Source of the DNA: Bugula neritina
Taxonomy: Eukaryota > Bryozoa > Gymnolaemata > Cheilostomatida > Bugulidae
Reading direction: 5' to 3'
Assembly (NCBI GenBank): GCA_964035545.1
Contig: OZ037773.1
Coordinates: forward strand, 5,410,251 to 5,474,250
DNA: 64,000 nt
Shown here: in pieces, positions 1 through 13,400 of the stretch
Position numbering within the stretch: position 1 is the first letter of the stretch
How the letters are laid out: each line of letters opens with the position of its first letter
Made by a program: the position numbers and the translations under genes
The notes under the pieces: model-generated
The model's database searches: none
Told to the model about the DNA's origin: nothing
The model's input: only the letters and a program-made list of their open reading frames with translations

Positions 1-345
1 CAAAAAATATTTTTGCTTTTTGATATATGTGTATCAACCTTATTAAATTTAAATATAAAGGCAAAATTTCAATAATGATCATAGAATTATAATAATGATT
101 ATATTATATTGTTATATATATGCAATGCATAATAATATGCATCATTAGCTAAGTGCTATCTCACTATAATACAATACAATGCAAGATAAAATAGTGCAGT
201 ATGACATAATCCTATTCCTTACAGAATGCAATACAATAATAAGAGAGTATAATATAATATTTATGCAATGCTATACATGTAGCATATTGTATATTATATA
301 TTATATATAACACATTTTAAAATGTTATATATTGTACTTTTGCAG
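1..345. other. Intron of the first TRAF gene (left edge)
   Basis: AT-rich intronic sequence ending in the acceptor tgcag at 341-345. I see no coding segment. The 5' exons of this gene (RING and zinc fingers) must lie left of the window. Confidence 0.6.
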
Positions 346-749
346 AATGACAAACTCATCAAAGACACATTAAAAAGAAAAGTTCTCCCATTAGAGGTGA
401 GAAAAGTGAATTTTGTGCTAAACTTCGATGCAATGCAAAGTCGAGTATTTTAAAATATGTTTTATCACTTTCTATGTTGTCACTTTAGAAAATAACAGCG
501 CAAGTTTCTTTGGATGTGAAGAAATTAAAAGTAAAGATGACAGACTCTGAAGTACACGGAGATCATCTTGTCAATGCAATGAAAACGGTGGCGAAAAATG
601 GTCAGCAGCTAGAACTTGTTACGGGAAAAGTTTCCACCATAGAAAGACAAATCCGAGACTCTGGTTTAGGTAAAAGTTGGCACCTTTTCTATAACCTCAA
701 ATCGTTGTTTTCCAGATGATATTTAAAGCCGGCCATTAAAAACTAAAAC

Positions 750-801
<52 letters not shown>

Positions 802-2914
802 TATATAGTGCAGTAATTCATATTGTAATTGGTATTTAGTAAAACGCTTCAAAGCTGAAAAATTCAAATAAAACATGATTTCTTACACACAATTAATATA
901 TCACTTAGTGTTTTCAAAAGCTGTAAGTTTCCCAAACATATTTGCCGATCATAGAAACAGGCAAATGGATGCCTGATTCACTCAATATTCAAGTAGACTT
1001 TCCGTATTACTGCTGCTCAACTTATAAGCATAATATTGATCAATATTGATCATCATTTTCATAAATGAGCTGTATAATCGATATTTATGCAAACAAGCCA
1101 ATACTCGTATAATGAATAATAAAAAGTAGCTTTTAGGCCAATGCTGTAGAATATTGCATAATTGCAATATCTCAATGGCTATATTATATGCATTTTCATA
1201 AATTTGTAGATCGAGTGACTGTCATTGAATCATTAGTCCAAAATCTAAAAAGACATAGTGATATAATAACAGAGATGGAGAAAAGGCTACTGGTAATTTT
1301 TCTGTCCTAGATATTAAACTAAGCAACCTTTTCAGTACAACAAAATAATACGTGCTCTCAGTTTTCGATTGTATATAAATTAGTTCTTGTAGTATGGTTT
1401 ATATTGTTCAAAAGGACTAAGTTTCTTGTTAAGATAATCCTGATTGCTATGAAACACTCAAACAAATTTTATAATTTTTACCATTAAAACTAGAGCTAGA
1501 CATTAATAGTTCCTCTAATTTCTGTTAATAAAAATTTCTGTTTAAAACCATAAGTTATTTTTGGAAAAAAGCCCATCCCGAATTTTCCCATAGCTCGTGA
1601 TCTTGTATTTGTAATAAAACTTCTTGAGAATTGTAAATCAAGCAACTCTTGTTTAGCAATTTTACACTGAATGGGCAAGAATTGAGAAGATATTAAAAAC
1701 AAAGATGCACTATAAAATATAAAGAAGTAATATGCATTTAAGTTATTTACTTATTTATTTGAAATAGTGTATGTTGAGATTGCAACGCCAGTAAAATATT
1801 GTCTAAACTTGTTAGGTACTGATTATAAATGGCTAGTCAATTTAAGCTTGTTTAACTTCCATGCAGTACTCTTCATGGGTCTAGTTTACTTACCTTCCAG
1901 AACAGAGAGTTTTGTTCTTATGATGGTGTACTCACATGGAAGATTGATAATTATAAGAAGAAAAAGACTGATGCAGTTCGAGGGAGACAGATGTCTCTAT
2001 ACAGCAATCCTTTCTACAGCTCCAGACATGGCTACAAAATGTGCTGCAGGGTTGGTTTATTACATCATCGTATGTTATAACACCTGAAGGAAAATTAAAC
2101 ATTGCAGAAGCTAAGAATAGTGGCCTGGTTGAAGAATTGAGTTGATAAAAATTATGCAATATTTGTTAGGAAAAGTTCAATCTTTTGTTGTTTGGGATTT
2201 TTATTTTACTGTTTAGAATGTGGGATTCAGCCCTCAAGTTTTAGCTTTCGAGTGAGCAATTATCTCACAATAGATGTCTTCGGCAAGTTTAGTATTTAAA
2301 AAGTGCAATATTTTTCATAAAAATTAAGTAAACGATTTAAATTAGCACTCTGTTGTCAATTGATATGCTTCCTTCTTAACGGTTTTTTTAATAAGATAAT
2401 TTATTGTGAATCAAACAAAATTGGATTATATTATAATTTTATTAGTCCTGCTCTATGCAAGCTATCATCAAATGAGTCTGTTTTATCAGGCTTATCTAAA
2501 TGGAGACGGATTGGGCAGAGCAAAGTGCTTGAGTCTGTTCTTTGTTCTGATGAGGGGGGAATATGATGAGCTGCTCCATTTCCCTTTCAAACAGCGAGTC
2601 ACTTTCAGTCTATTGTGTCCGTCGAACCCCTCTCTGAGCAAGCACGAGACCTTTCTGGTGAGTTTAGTAACTTCTCAGTTAGATCTCTACAAAGTATGTC
2701 ATGAATCCTCACAGTTTATATATTGTTATATACAATGTACTTTCAGCCTGATCCAGACAGCTCATCCTTCAGACGGCCTCAGACTGAAATGAATATTGCG
2801 AGTGGTTGTCCCCAGTTTGCTCTTCATACTGATGTTGAGTCAAGTAACTTTCTTGTCAATGATTGTATTTATGTTCGGGTCAGAGTAGAGCCAGGTGGTG
2901 ATACTGTTTTCTAA
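346..2914 (+). CDS. TRAF-family adaptor, 3' part (partial at the window edge)
   Basis: TNF-receptor-associated-factor-like cytosolic adaptor; TRAFs trimerise through a coiled coil and bind receptor tails with the MATH/TRAF-C domain. Exons read here: 346-396, 489-669, 1210-1292, 1901-2050, 2490-2657 and 2747-2914 (TAA), all with GT/AG borders and matching phases. The 181-nt and 83-nt exons encode helical coiled-coil sequence (SLDVKKLKVKM..., ...IERQIRDSGL). The last three form the MATH domain: LTWKIDNYKKKK, SSRHGYKMCCR, AYLNGDGLGRAKCLSLFF, SSFRRPQTEMNIASGCPQF. Exon lengths 181, 83, 150 and 168 nt equal those of the complete paralogue at 8179-15878, so the two are tandem duplicates. The MATH donor at 2051 is the uncommon gttggt. 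The start, RING and zinc fingers are outside the window. Confidence 0.9.
753..806. repeat. (TA)n microsatellite
   Basis: Run of TA dinucleotides with one interruption, in a TRAF intron. Confidence 0.95.
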
Positions 2915-3027
2915 AAACTCATGATTGACTAAAGTCACAATAATCACATGAAGAAACTTGATGGAAAGGAGTTTCAGTCAGCTGAGAGTATTAGTGAGGT
3001 TTTCGGGCACAAGAATGATGTCATGAC

Positions 3028-3150
3028 TGGATACGAAATTTTTGACATCCCAAAAAACTTCTGCTGGGATTTGAACCTATAACGAACAAGCACAGGTGTG
3101 CTGTGCTGAACCAGTGCCCTTGACACCAGATCATAGCTGTTTTGCGTGAC
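3028..3150 (-). mobile_element. tRNA-like SINE fragment, antisense
   Basis: Read on the minus strand, the segment has a tRNA-like head and a B-box-like GGTTCAAATCC, followed by an AT-rich body. It differs from the main SINE family at 4697-4902, so it may be a second family or an old tRNA pseudogene. Confidence 0.45.
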
Positions 3151-4696
3151 ATTCACTATAAACTTGATATAGTTTTAAGATTTGACACCTGCACACTTTG
3201 ATGTAAATTGAAACCATCAATTTGAAACCTCCGCTCAATAGCATACTTTTGTTGTTTCAAGATTACTTCCGAAATTCAAGGTCTTTTAAGGGTCAGTGAT
3301 AAGAGCACAATGTTACATGCTGTATATCTGTGACCATACGATGTGCTTCAAATGCTAAGTGTACCTGCAGCACACAGAAATGAAGCAGAATAAACTGAAA
3401 TATATTAGCTACTTTATATCAATTTAAATTACATATTAATCATACAACCAATGCTTTATATGTAACCCCACATTAGTATATGTAGTTTTATGGTTAAGCA
3501 TTTCATATAACAATTTATATGGTATCATATACATTATGAGATAACATGCTTATATACACTTACATATATTTATATCACACAGTTATGTAGTCAACCTCTT
3601 TATATAATATATTTATACTATACATAGGTACATAAACAAACACTGTATCATATTATGTGATTATATACCAAGTAATTTATATTTGGTAACCTATCATATT
3701 TCTATTGTATACACTTATATGCGCTTATACTTTACATATGATTGCATGTTTTTATTATATGATATATCGCTTACACATTTTACATAATTCATGTTCATCA
3801 TTAAAATTAAATTTATTGCTTCTACATTATTAATGTTTTTTTTTACTTTTGTTCACATATGTTATTTATATATCATCTATAGAATATATTATATTATTAG
3901 TATATACTATTGTAAACTAAACAAAATAAGTTGCAGTAGTATATGCGCTATAAATTTATTTTTTTATATTTCTGTATTTTGAATACATTTCAAATATTGT
4001 AATTCTTCTACATAATATTATGTTTTTTTTAAATAAAAACTTTGATCCAATGAGATGAATAAAATTCCAATTTTATGTTTGCAAAGTAGCTTTGTTTTTT
4101 GGAGGTCGTTTTTTATTAAGTTAAAATTGTAGCTATATATGCAATCAGAACTTGTTTACTGCAAAAACATTCTTAAGGTATTAAGGTGAAGTAAGTGGTA
4201 AATGGTTAAGTGTTTTGACTTATATTTCAACTATCTCTATCGTAACTATTTGCAGGAAGCAATATCTTTCAGTGAACATGCTTTATTAGTTTTAATACAT
4301 GTATTTTATTGGCTTTGATATTTTTTAATATATAAGTAGCATGATTACATAACTCTTTTCTACCAGAAAGGCAACGCTTTGCTACATAACCTAATTCTTG
4401 CTATGTTAACTAAGTTATTAGGCTGTGCTTTGCAGCAGCTAAGAATAACATGCAAAGATAGTTAACAATAATTACTATCAGTTTTATAATACTGCAGATG
4501 TCAGAGCTAATCTTGGTAACGGCATCAGCAATCGATCAGAAATCTCAAATCAAGGCATGTTTGAACAAACCTAGTTGTACAAGAAAAAGTTGTTTGAACA
4601 TACACAGCTCTGAAACCAGTGAACTAAACCTTCCTATATATGGTTATAGTTCAATGTCTGAAACAGTAAGCCGGAGCTAATGCGTAATATTGCTTA

Positions 4697-4902
4697 TAAA
4701 AACTCACTCACTCACCATCCCTATGAGAAACCCCTGGTAAAAAGGCCTTTCAGAACGGGCTTAGAACTCATTTAGATGTGGCACAGGAACAATTATGACT
4801 GGATGCTCTTCCTAGCATCACCAATGGCCTTTGACGGGGTTTGAACCCATGTCTTCGTGTTCACAAAGCAAACGCTTTAACCCGTAGACCACGGCTGCTC
4901 CC
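4697..4902 (-). mobile_element. tRNA-derived SINE (full-length copy)
   Basis: On the minus strand it begins GAGCAGCCGTGGTCTACGGG (A-box region), has the B box GGTTCAAACCCC, then a conserved body including GAGCATCCAGTCATAATTG, and ends in repeated GTGAGTGAGTG before an AT-rich tail. The same order and motifs recur at 58975-59545, 56088-56280 and 29605-29730, which defines a dispersed family. Confidence 0.8.
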
Positions 4903-5497
4903 GATGCATAATATCGCCTATAGATGTTGTAAAACTCTAATCAGTCCCATCATAAACGCAATTATTTGTGGGATTTCCCTAAAATTTCTGCGCGCACTGG
5001 TTTACTAGGGTAATTTAATTGGAAACCCCAACAACTGCGCCCTGTCATTTGCGTGATGTTTCCTTAAACATCACGCCATTGCGCACCAAAATTCTTCCTT
5101 GAGTGCTCGGTCATCGTCGGTATCAGCCTCAGGTAATCTCTCGAACATTTACATAACTCACAGTCTCACGCTTAATGAATAATACCTGCCTGTCAATTTT
5201 ACTTGTATATTACTAATTATAATAATATATAATTTTAAATATATGCTTTTTGCTGTCTCTATTACTATTATTTAGAGTTAAGCTTATCAGTTATCGCGCT
5301 CTTGCAGTTGGCGTCGCCGTCTGGTCAATGAATCATATTGATATTCATTGAATTTGATTTTGAATGGCAATTTCAATTTGAATTTCAATTTGCAATAACA
5401 ATCACAATGACAATGATGATCGAGGAATGAGTAAAGACTCATCGATTATCATCATGATTGTGTATACTCATTTTACAATTTCAGTCATATTTTCAGT

Positions 5498-5520
5498 TAG
5501 GTGCAGTAATGGAGATTTTA
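5498..5520 (+). mobile_element. Solitary end of the TA-target MITE family
   Basis: TAGGTGCAGTAATGGAGA matches the left terminal repeat of the elements at 15018-15179 and 45675-45826. I see no matching right end nearby, so this is a broken copy or chance similarity to one end. Confidence 0.4.
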
Positions 5521-8152
5521 AAGAAAATTCGTTTAGCAGATTTCTAAATGGCATTTTGTTGTAAGCTCTTAGTCTTACGCTTGTGTTAGAGGAGCCATAC
5601 CAACAGTTTCGAAAGTGTAGAGAACCATGGATGCAACTAAATAGGCTAAACAATTGTAGTTTTGTCCAACTTGAACTAGTGCTACAACTAGTACTACAAG
5701 ACCAAATAATGCAATGGCTAATTGTGAATTGCTGGTACTACTAGTTGTGGTTTAGTAGTAATACTAGTACTAGTAATTACCAATTAACACTCGTATTACT
5801 CTTACTGTTAGTAATAGTATGAGTATCAGTGTAATAAATAATAATTGAGATTGTAATAAATTTTAGTAATACTAAATTAATGGTAGTTGTAGTAGTTTAA
5901 CTTCAATAATAGTAATACTTATAAGTTTTAGGTTTTTTCGTACTCATATTGGTGTTATTCGTATTACTAAAACTGCTGCTGCCAAATCAATGTTTTTAAT
6001 GTACACACAGGCTACTAACTTTGCTTAATAACTAATTATTTAAATAGTCTAATCAATTAAATACGCAAGGCTAACCATTTATTTTTAACTTTAAAGACGT
6101 CGTCATATTCATAGTGACAGTACAGAAAATGAACTGAAGTTTTTGAGTCAAGTCCAAAATTTCAATTTGGCCATTTGACTATTAAAATCGTTGTGTAACT
6201 ATGTTTGCAGCTATTGAATTCTATCAAAAAGGAATAAATAGTTATTACAATGCATAACAGCTAAAATTAAAATATTGTCAAACTACAGATGGTTTGTGAA
6301 TTTCTTCAAAAAAAGCTAATAATTTAGTTTTTTACTGAAATAACTTATTTTAAACATGTCTTATTGAAACATTTTACGACTTTTGTTAAAAATATTAAAT
6401 TCTGGTTATACATACTTGTACAATTATATATCATGTATATGTATAATGTCTATATTCTTGGTGTAGGGGTATCGAGGCAATTTTGAATTTTTTGCTCTCA
6501 TTCGTCTGTTTTTCAAGTTACCAGTTCAATAATCTCTAGTATAGATGCTACACCAGTTGTTTATTACAAGTATCAGTTTGTGTTTCTATCTCTTTCACAA
6601 CCTTCAGAATAATGAAATTTTCGGTGAAAAAAACGGTCCACTGTACCCCGGTATCGAGGTACAATGGGCCACTGGGTGGGACACAACAAATATATTGAAA
6701 CTTTGCTGATTTGGTTGCCTCTAATCTTTATTTATTATACACAAGTAAATAAAAATACTCTTTTAGATTTACAGCAAAAATTATGTTTTAGCTGTACAGT
6801 TTGTGCCACCACAGGTAACAGGAAGAGACAAACTCAAACGCACATCACTCATTTCTAAGGTGCCTTAGAACTAAAAATGTTTTTTTTTCTATTTCCACTT
6901 CACAGGAACCTTCATCAGAAAAAGCTTTAGTAACATGTGCTATAAAATTCTGAGTGGACTTTTTTCTTTGAACTGTAGCTAAGGTGGCTGAAGTTTTCGG
7001 TTGCAGTGCGGAAAGTGGGGAGGAAATGAGCAAATCACAAGTTATTTTAGTTTTACCCCTAAAGGGTTAAATAAACAAGCATTTAACTTTTCAATTTGAA
7101 ATACAGTTTTAACTTCAATTGCTTAGATAACAAATAATTTCTTGTGTAACGGGTTATTGATTCTTTAAGCTTCATTAAAAATTTAAGTATTCTAAAACAT
7201 GTTTTATATAATTTATTTTGTGCTTTTTCTCTCACGAAAACATAAAAGTATTTTTGTTCACGTGGGGTCTCTTTTAATTCCCTTCCTATCAGTTTACCAG
7301 TACGATTATGTGCTTCATTAAGTGGTTAACTATAGTTACTTTCTTTTAACTAAACAATCCCGTATGCCTCAATAACTTTCCACAATTACCCTGCATAGTA
7401 TGCTTTTGTTATGTGGAAAGCTCCAATAATTTGCAAAATTTCCAGTTTCTATTTGGGAAGTCCGGATCTTTTGGCGACTCAGTTCTACTGTAATAGTCCA
7501 ACTATGCGCTATCTATTAATGCGGGATTCAATGTAGTATAATATACACTATATATCATATGCACTCCAAATTTATATATATAATGAATATACTCCCTTAC
7601 GTTTAGTTCTTCACATAAAAATGCTCTGCACTACATAGTATTCACGGTGTGGCATGCTATTAGACATATTTTGCATTCTTAATGCTATCTAAAGCCAATG
7701 TAAAAGTAAGTCTTTATTTTCTATAATTGGCCACATAGTGTATATATATTTCACTGATGATTTGTAAAGAATAGCATTCAAAGTTAAAAAGTTAAAGTTT
7801 AGATTTGCATATTGTTTTATTGCACTGCATGTATGATAACTATACTAAAGCTCTTATTAAAACATTATGTCAAAGGAGTAAGGAAAACTAGTAACAAAGT
7901 GTGTTTATTGATACCAAATGTGAACTTCTTCGAATCAGATCTTCTTCTAACATCACAAAAGAATACTAATAGCATTTAGTGTTTTATGTTAGAATTAATT
8001 TTTTAACAATGCAAACTTCAAAAATGGCAGAAGAAAAGTGTTAGTAAATAACATGTTTTTAATGTTATATAGCTTGTATTAATACAGATCATGAAATTCA
8101 AATATGCTTCTAGTATGCCTGCTTCCATATATGTTACAGAATTAGTGACACC

Positions 8153-8182
8153 ATGACACATTCTGCATATACGGTATCATGA
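8153..8182 (+). promoter_or_regulatory. Upstream ORF overlapping the TRAF start codon
   Basis: A nine-codon ORF starting at ATG 8153 ends in TGA, which overlaps the TRAF ATG at 8179 as ATGA. Such an overlap could allow termination-reinitiation. Whether it lies within the transcript is unknown. Confidence 0.3.
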
Positions 8183-10413
8183 AGCTCGATAAAAGACCAG
8201 ATTTTGTTCAGAGGAGGCGACTCCTGCTATCTTACAGCTGTGGGATATGTAGAGATATAGTCGTTCTAGCTTATCAGACTGCTTGTAATAAACAGTAAGC
8301 ACATATCATTCTCTAAACAACTTGTATTATATATAGTATGCATTCCAAGAATGTGCAGAAGTTGTCTTCCCACTGCAAAATGTTCCGAATGGGGAATCAC
8401 AATTTTTTATGGTTTTCATAGTTTTGCCAAAGTTTACTGCTGTGTCCGAATATTTTGACTTTGTTGTACTTTATATAAAATTTCAGATATTCAAGTTGAA
8501 GCATGTTTATAGATGTGCATCCCAGGCAAGCAGCTGAGTTGTAAATATGTAGTCTTGCATTGGTGTTATTATTTGACTATATTGCTAAGTACTACAAGAG
8601 TGTAGCTGTAGGACTATATCAACTTTGCCCGTAGTCTTAACAGTGCAATTTTTTTACCACCCAATGTTTAAATCCATGGAGAATTTTAGATTATTTGCCC
8701 ATATGAATAAGTATAGTATTTTGTACAATGTAAAATTATTAGATTGAAAAATATGGGAAGACGAAAAATTCTACAAAAATATCTTTCAGTTGTACACAAT
8801 TTGCAGTTATAGAGCACTTAGACCACCTGTCTACGCTATGAAATATGTCTTTCAGAATATAATCTATATATCATTTCAATGATGAGTGTACATGAGCTTG
8901 CTACTGATATAACAAGGTGACATATATATTCATTTCGAGCTCACTTTTCTCTCATTGTCTATTGCTACATGTTAAGCACTACGTTTCCAAACTTCAAATT
9001 ATGCAATGGTTGAAAACAGTTGCATGACATAAAACCACAACCATTATTTCATGTAAACTGCAACCACCAGTTCATCTGTAGGAGCTTCTTTTCCCTGAAG
9101 TCGTGGAAACACAGCTAGTGTAACTTACAGCTAGCCTAGTGGACTGCAGGTAAAGTATTATGTATATGGGTTGCTTTTAACTTATTGTAGAGTATGCGAA
9201 GTATGTATAACAGAAAAGTTTGGAAATAACTCCGTCATACCATGTCCGTTCCTCCATGGAGATGGAGAAGAGTGTGAGACAGAAGGTCTGGAGTGGGCCA
9301 CGGTGTATCCTGATTCTATTACACGGAACAAACTCTCTAAGGAGATGTGCTTCTGTGTAAACAGGCAGTTTGGGTGCTGCAAGGAGGTTCGTTGGAAGGA
9401 CTTGCAGGTGAGTGACAATAACATCTCCAATACTTCTTCTGATATACACAATTGAGTTGCAATGACATCTTCAATGCTACTTCTGTTATACACAATTGAG
9501 TTACAATGATATCTTCAATGCTATTTCTGATATTATACACAGTTGAGTTACAATGATATCTTCGATGCTATTTCTGCTATACATAGATGACTTACAATGA
9601 TATCTTTAATGCTACTTCTGCTTTGTATAATTGAGTTTCAATGACTTCTTCAATAATGATTCTATTACATGTAATTGGGTTGCAATGAGATCTTTAATGC
9701 ATGCAAATGTTATACCTTTTATATTGTTTTAATTGTTATTATATCTTTGCTGTTACTTTTATTCTTACATAAAATGCATCTTTTAAACATAAAAACACAG
9801 CTGTTGATTTTCGCTATACAGTTTTCACAATCTAATTAATGACTGAAGAGTAAAATTGTGTATTTGTGTTTGATCTGTTCCATAGAAACACATTGAGGAA
9901 TGCCCCTATGAACCAACTGTTTGCCCCAACGAGGGATGTGATAAGAAGTACGACTACATGCATATGTTAGAGCATCAGAATAGCTGCGTGTACGGACAAG
10001 TGCAGTGTCACTACTGTAACACTGTGACTTTGAGAAAGGATCTTCTAGTACGTACAATGTGCTTGCTTTTAATCTCTTTTTACTTTATCTTTTTTGCTTA
10101 TGTTGATTAGCTGATAACAAAAGAGACTTTGAATAAATTAACTAAAGGTCCTGTAGTAAAGTTTGATAGTGTTCAAAAACTCTTTTGATGAGACAACTCT
10201 TAAGGTAGCTCAGCATTTGGGGAATACTATAATTCTTCTTTTGAATATGTCACTGAATGTTCTCTGTTTATAGTATATTTATATCCAGTTACACAAAACA
10301 TTGAAGAGAATTTGACAATTCTCATATACCCTTAGGAAGTTTAAAATGTACTTATTATTACTGACATGGATGTATTATATAGTCCTTGATGTAAAGTGCT
10401 GCAGCTTTGATGA

Positions 10414-10478
<65 letters not shown>

Positions 10479-13400
10479 ACACGTGGCCTATGACGCTCTT
10501 ACATCTTTCTGGAAGGCTACATCGCGTGAAAATCTTGTTCATTATGAGCAATGTTTTAGGTTTCAAAGTCAGTCATGTTTGAATATCATTAATACAACAA
10601 GATTTTCAGAATGAATGGAGACACAATGATTGTTATAGTATAGATCTTTCTAGAAAGTTTTTTTATATCTGGATAACAATAGTGAGTAGAAATTTCTACA
10701 TTAGATGTTTCATATCTCACTTGTGTCTTACTCAAGCAGTAACTTGTCTGTTTGTCTGTACAATACTGAATACTTTAGGAGCATGTTGAAGAATGTGAGA
10801 AAGAGGATACGGTGTGCGGAGGTTGTAGCAAATTATTCTCCTCTCGTGGAAGTGTGAGTTGTATTCCGTTGTTATTGAAAGCAGTTTGTGATATTTATAT
10901 TGTGTATGAAATGCCAGTTGGTAAAAATCTACTTTAATAATATCAATGTCATCGCCGCTTTGTATTATGAATATTCGAGTAAGTTACAACATATAAATGG
11001 TAATTCACGGATGGAAAGCTAGATAGTCAAATATTAGTACTTATAATTTCAGTTTTTAAAATTTTTCGCTAGTTACTTCATTTAAAATCAAAGCTAAAAA
11101 ATATTCTTTATTCTTGCCTAACTTTATAGTTAATAAAACCACAATACTAGATTTTGTAATACTTACTGCACAGTCTTTAAATTTTCAAGAGAAATATTAT
11201 TGACTTTTATTAGATCAAACTTGTAAATTTACCTGTTGAATTAACTTGTTGAGTTTACATGTAAAATTTACCTGTTGAACTTGCTAAGATGGCAGCACTT
11301 TTATTGACTCCTTGCAGTTGTCAGTTCACCAGCAGACTGACCCCGGCTGCCTGCTCTCTGCTGGAAAGTGTTACTTCTACTCGGCCTGTCACTTCGAGAC
11401 GGACAGTCTAGAGGCACTGCGGGCTCACCTCCAGGACCCCCAAACAGAGGCCCAACACCTGGAGCACCTGGCTATCAGACTTCAGGAGCTGGAAGACAAC
11501 GTAGAGGTGTGACTCAGTCACCCCTGTAATGGTTTTTATATTTATTTTAGAAACTATATCTATATGCCGCATTCTCTGGCTTTTACATTCTTATTTTAAC
11601 GCTTTTTGTCTGGCATTTCTGCTGAAGACAGTTTGGCCATCAGTAAGCTGAGAGGTAATTACTTACTTCTTGTTGTGTTTCCCCTTGTTTCCCTCTGTTG
11701 AAGTTTTTTATTATTTCATTTTCCGAGAATAAATTTTGTAAGCTTTGACGAGTAAAATCTACTCATTGAGTAGGTTCTGGCGAATAGCCAACCTTTGTAG
11801 TAAAACCTTTGATTTGTCTAACAGGAAGTGCATCATCAGCTCCTTGTCCTTGACCCTGAGTATTGTTACTATCACTACATTTCCAAGCTTTATATTATGC
11901 GAATTAATTTTTCATTTGATGTTTTGAAACAGTTGCATCGAATGAAGCCACAACCATAAGTTCATGCAAGTTGCATGGTATGTGAAGTAAGGGAAACGCA
12001 GTGTATGAGGTTAGAGTGTTTGACCCATGCTGTGTTATGTAGCTGTAGCAGTTTACTCTCTGAGTGTTACGCTGTCCTGTAGTTTCTGTCACCTCCCCCC
12101 CCCCCCCCCCCAACTACTCTCTTTACAATCTACTATTGTTTAATTCAGTTTTCAGTCTCACTTCAATGATTTTGTGTCTTATTTTAGAATAGACCGCATA
12201 TTCTTCTGCGAGCTGTTGCCCCTCGGGTTGTCCCACTCACGGTAGGCCAACTATATTCTAATTTAAATTAAAGTACAATATATTATTTTGGAGTTGTGTT
12301 CTCTCTTTGATCACTCTACTAGGTCCGATTAGCTAAAAGCCATTGAGTGATGTCACACCAAACAAAGTTAGAGTGTCATGGAAATTTAATTAGGACTTCT
12401 TGTAGAAATTTTGAAACATTTAACTGTAATAGTTGAGTGATCTTATTACTAGGTCACATTAGTAGGTCACATTATTAAATGACATTATTAGGTCAGAATG
12501 CTGGGTCACATTATTACCATAATCAACAACTGAAAAACTAGTAATTGGTCTATAATTTTTATGATCGACTTTTATTGACAACTTCAGTATTTTATGACCC
12601 ATTAAGTTTTGTTTGTCCCTAGAAAGCAGTATTTGGCATCTCGGTGAAGGTGGCAGATCTGGAGGAACGAGCAAATCTGTCTAGGGAAGACAGGTCCAGA
12701 TTCAAACCAGCGATAAGGTCAGCTGACAACGTATCACGAACAGTCGGTAATCTGCAAAGTACACTTGCCGGGCTAGAGAGAGAAGTCAAGGATACTGGCC
12801 TCAGTGAGTACAGTTGGTTATTGTCTGCTCTTGGATTAGTAATGAGTTTATTTGTAGTCCGAATTTTTATCATGTGATGTTTTCATTGATGTGTTGGTCA
12901 CCCAAATAAGTTTAAGTTTTGTATCAATTGTAGCAGTTGCCAAGTTAAACTTCTGGCAGCGCATTGCATCAAGTAACGTGCTGCCGACAGCTAGTGCTGC
13001 TTTAGATTGTGTAATGCCTCTCCTCCGCCCTTTACTGTTAGTAACATTTCCGTCAACTTGAAAAGGCCATGAAGAGGCTATGTAGACCTTAGAAACAGCT
13101 ACACTGCAAAGCAGTGCAGCTGTTTCTAAATTCTAATGCACTTGGTTCCCTCGTCATAATTATTTGTGCATTACGTCATACAGGCCAAAGTTGGAACATT
13201 TTCTATTTGAAGATGTTTGTTCTTGCAGCAACTTGGATTATAAGTTTTTACCTATTGCAAAAACATTAAAAAGAAAAACATATAATATTTTCCTCTGCTT
13301 TTGACTTAAATGGCGTGTCACCGTTGGAAATTCCTGGCCAGGAAACATTGCAATATTTTTTTATTTCTGAAATGCTTTAAGTTTTTTAAACTTTCTGTTG

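Larger units (their letters stand above)
2915..8178. other. Intergenic region between the two TRAF genes
   Basis: I find no supported gene here. It holds two antisense tRNA-like SINE segments, a solitary MITE end and AT-rich DNA. A possible AATAAA for the upstream TRAF gene lies at 3389-3394. The 60-codon ORF at 4498-4680 follows a tgcag acceptor-like sequence but matches no family I know and has no partner exon. Confidence 0.5.

Noticed and set aside
1767-2087. 106-codon ORF across the TRAF MATH exon
   Set aside because: Wrong frame for the MATH domain, which is read from 1901 in phase with its neighbours.
11626-11653. Possible tiny TRAF exon ending in gtaatt
   Set aside because: No phase keeps the frame between exons 5 and 6, and the exon 5/6 junction works without it.
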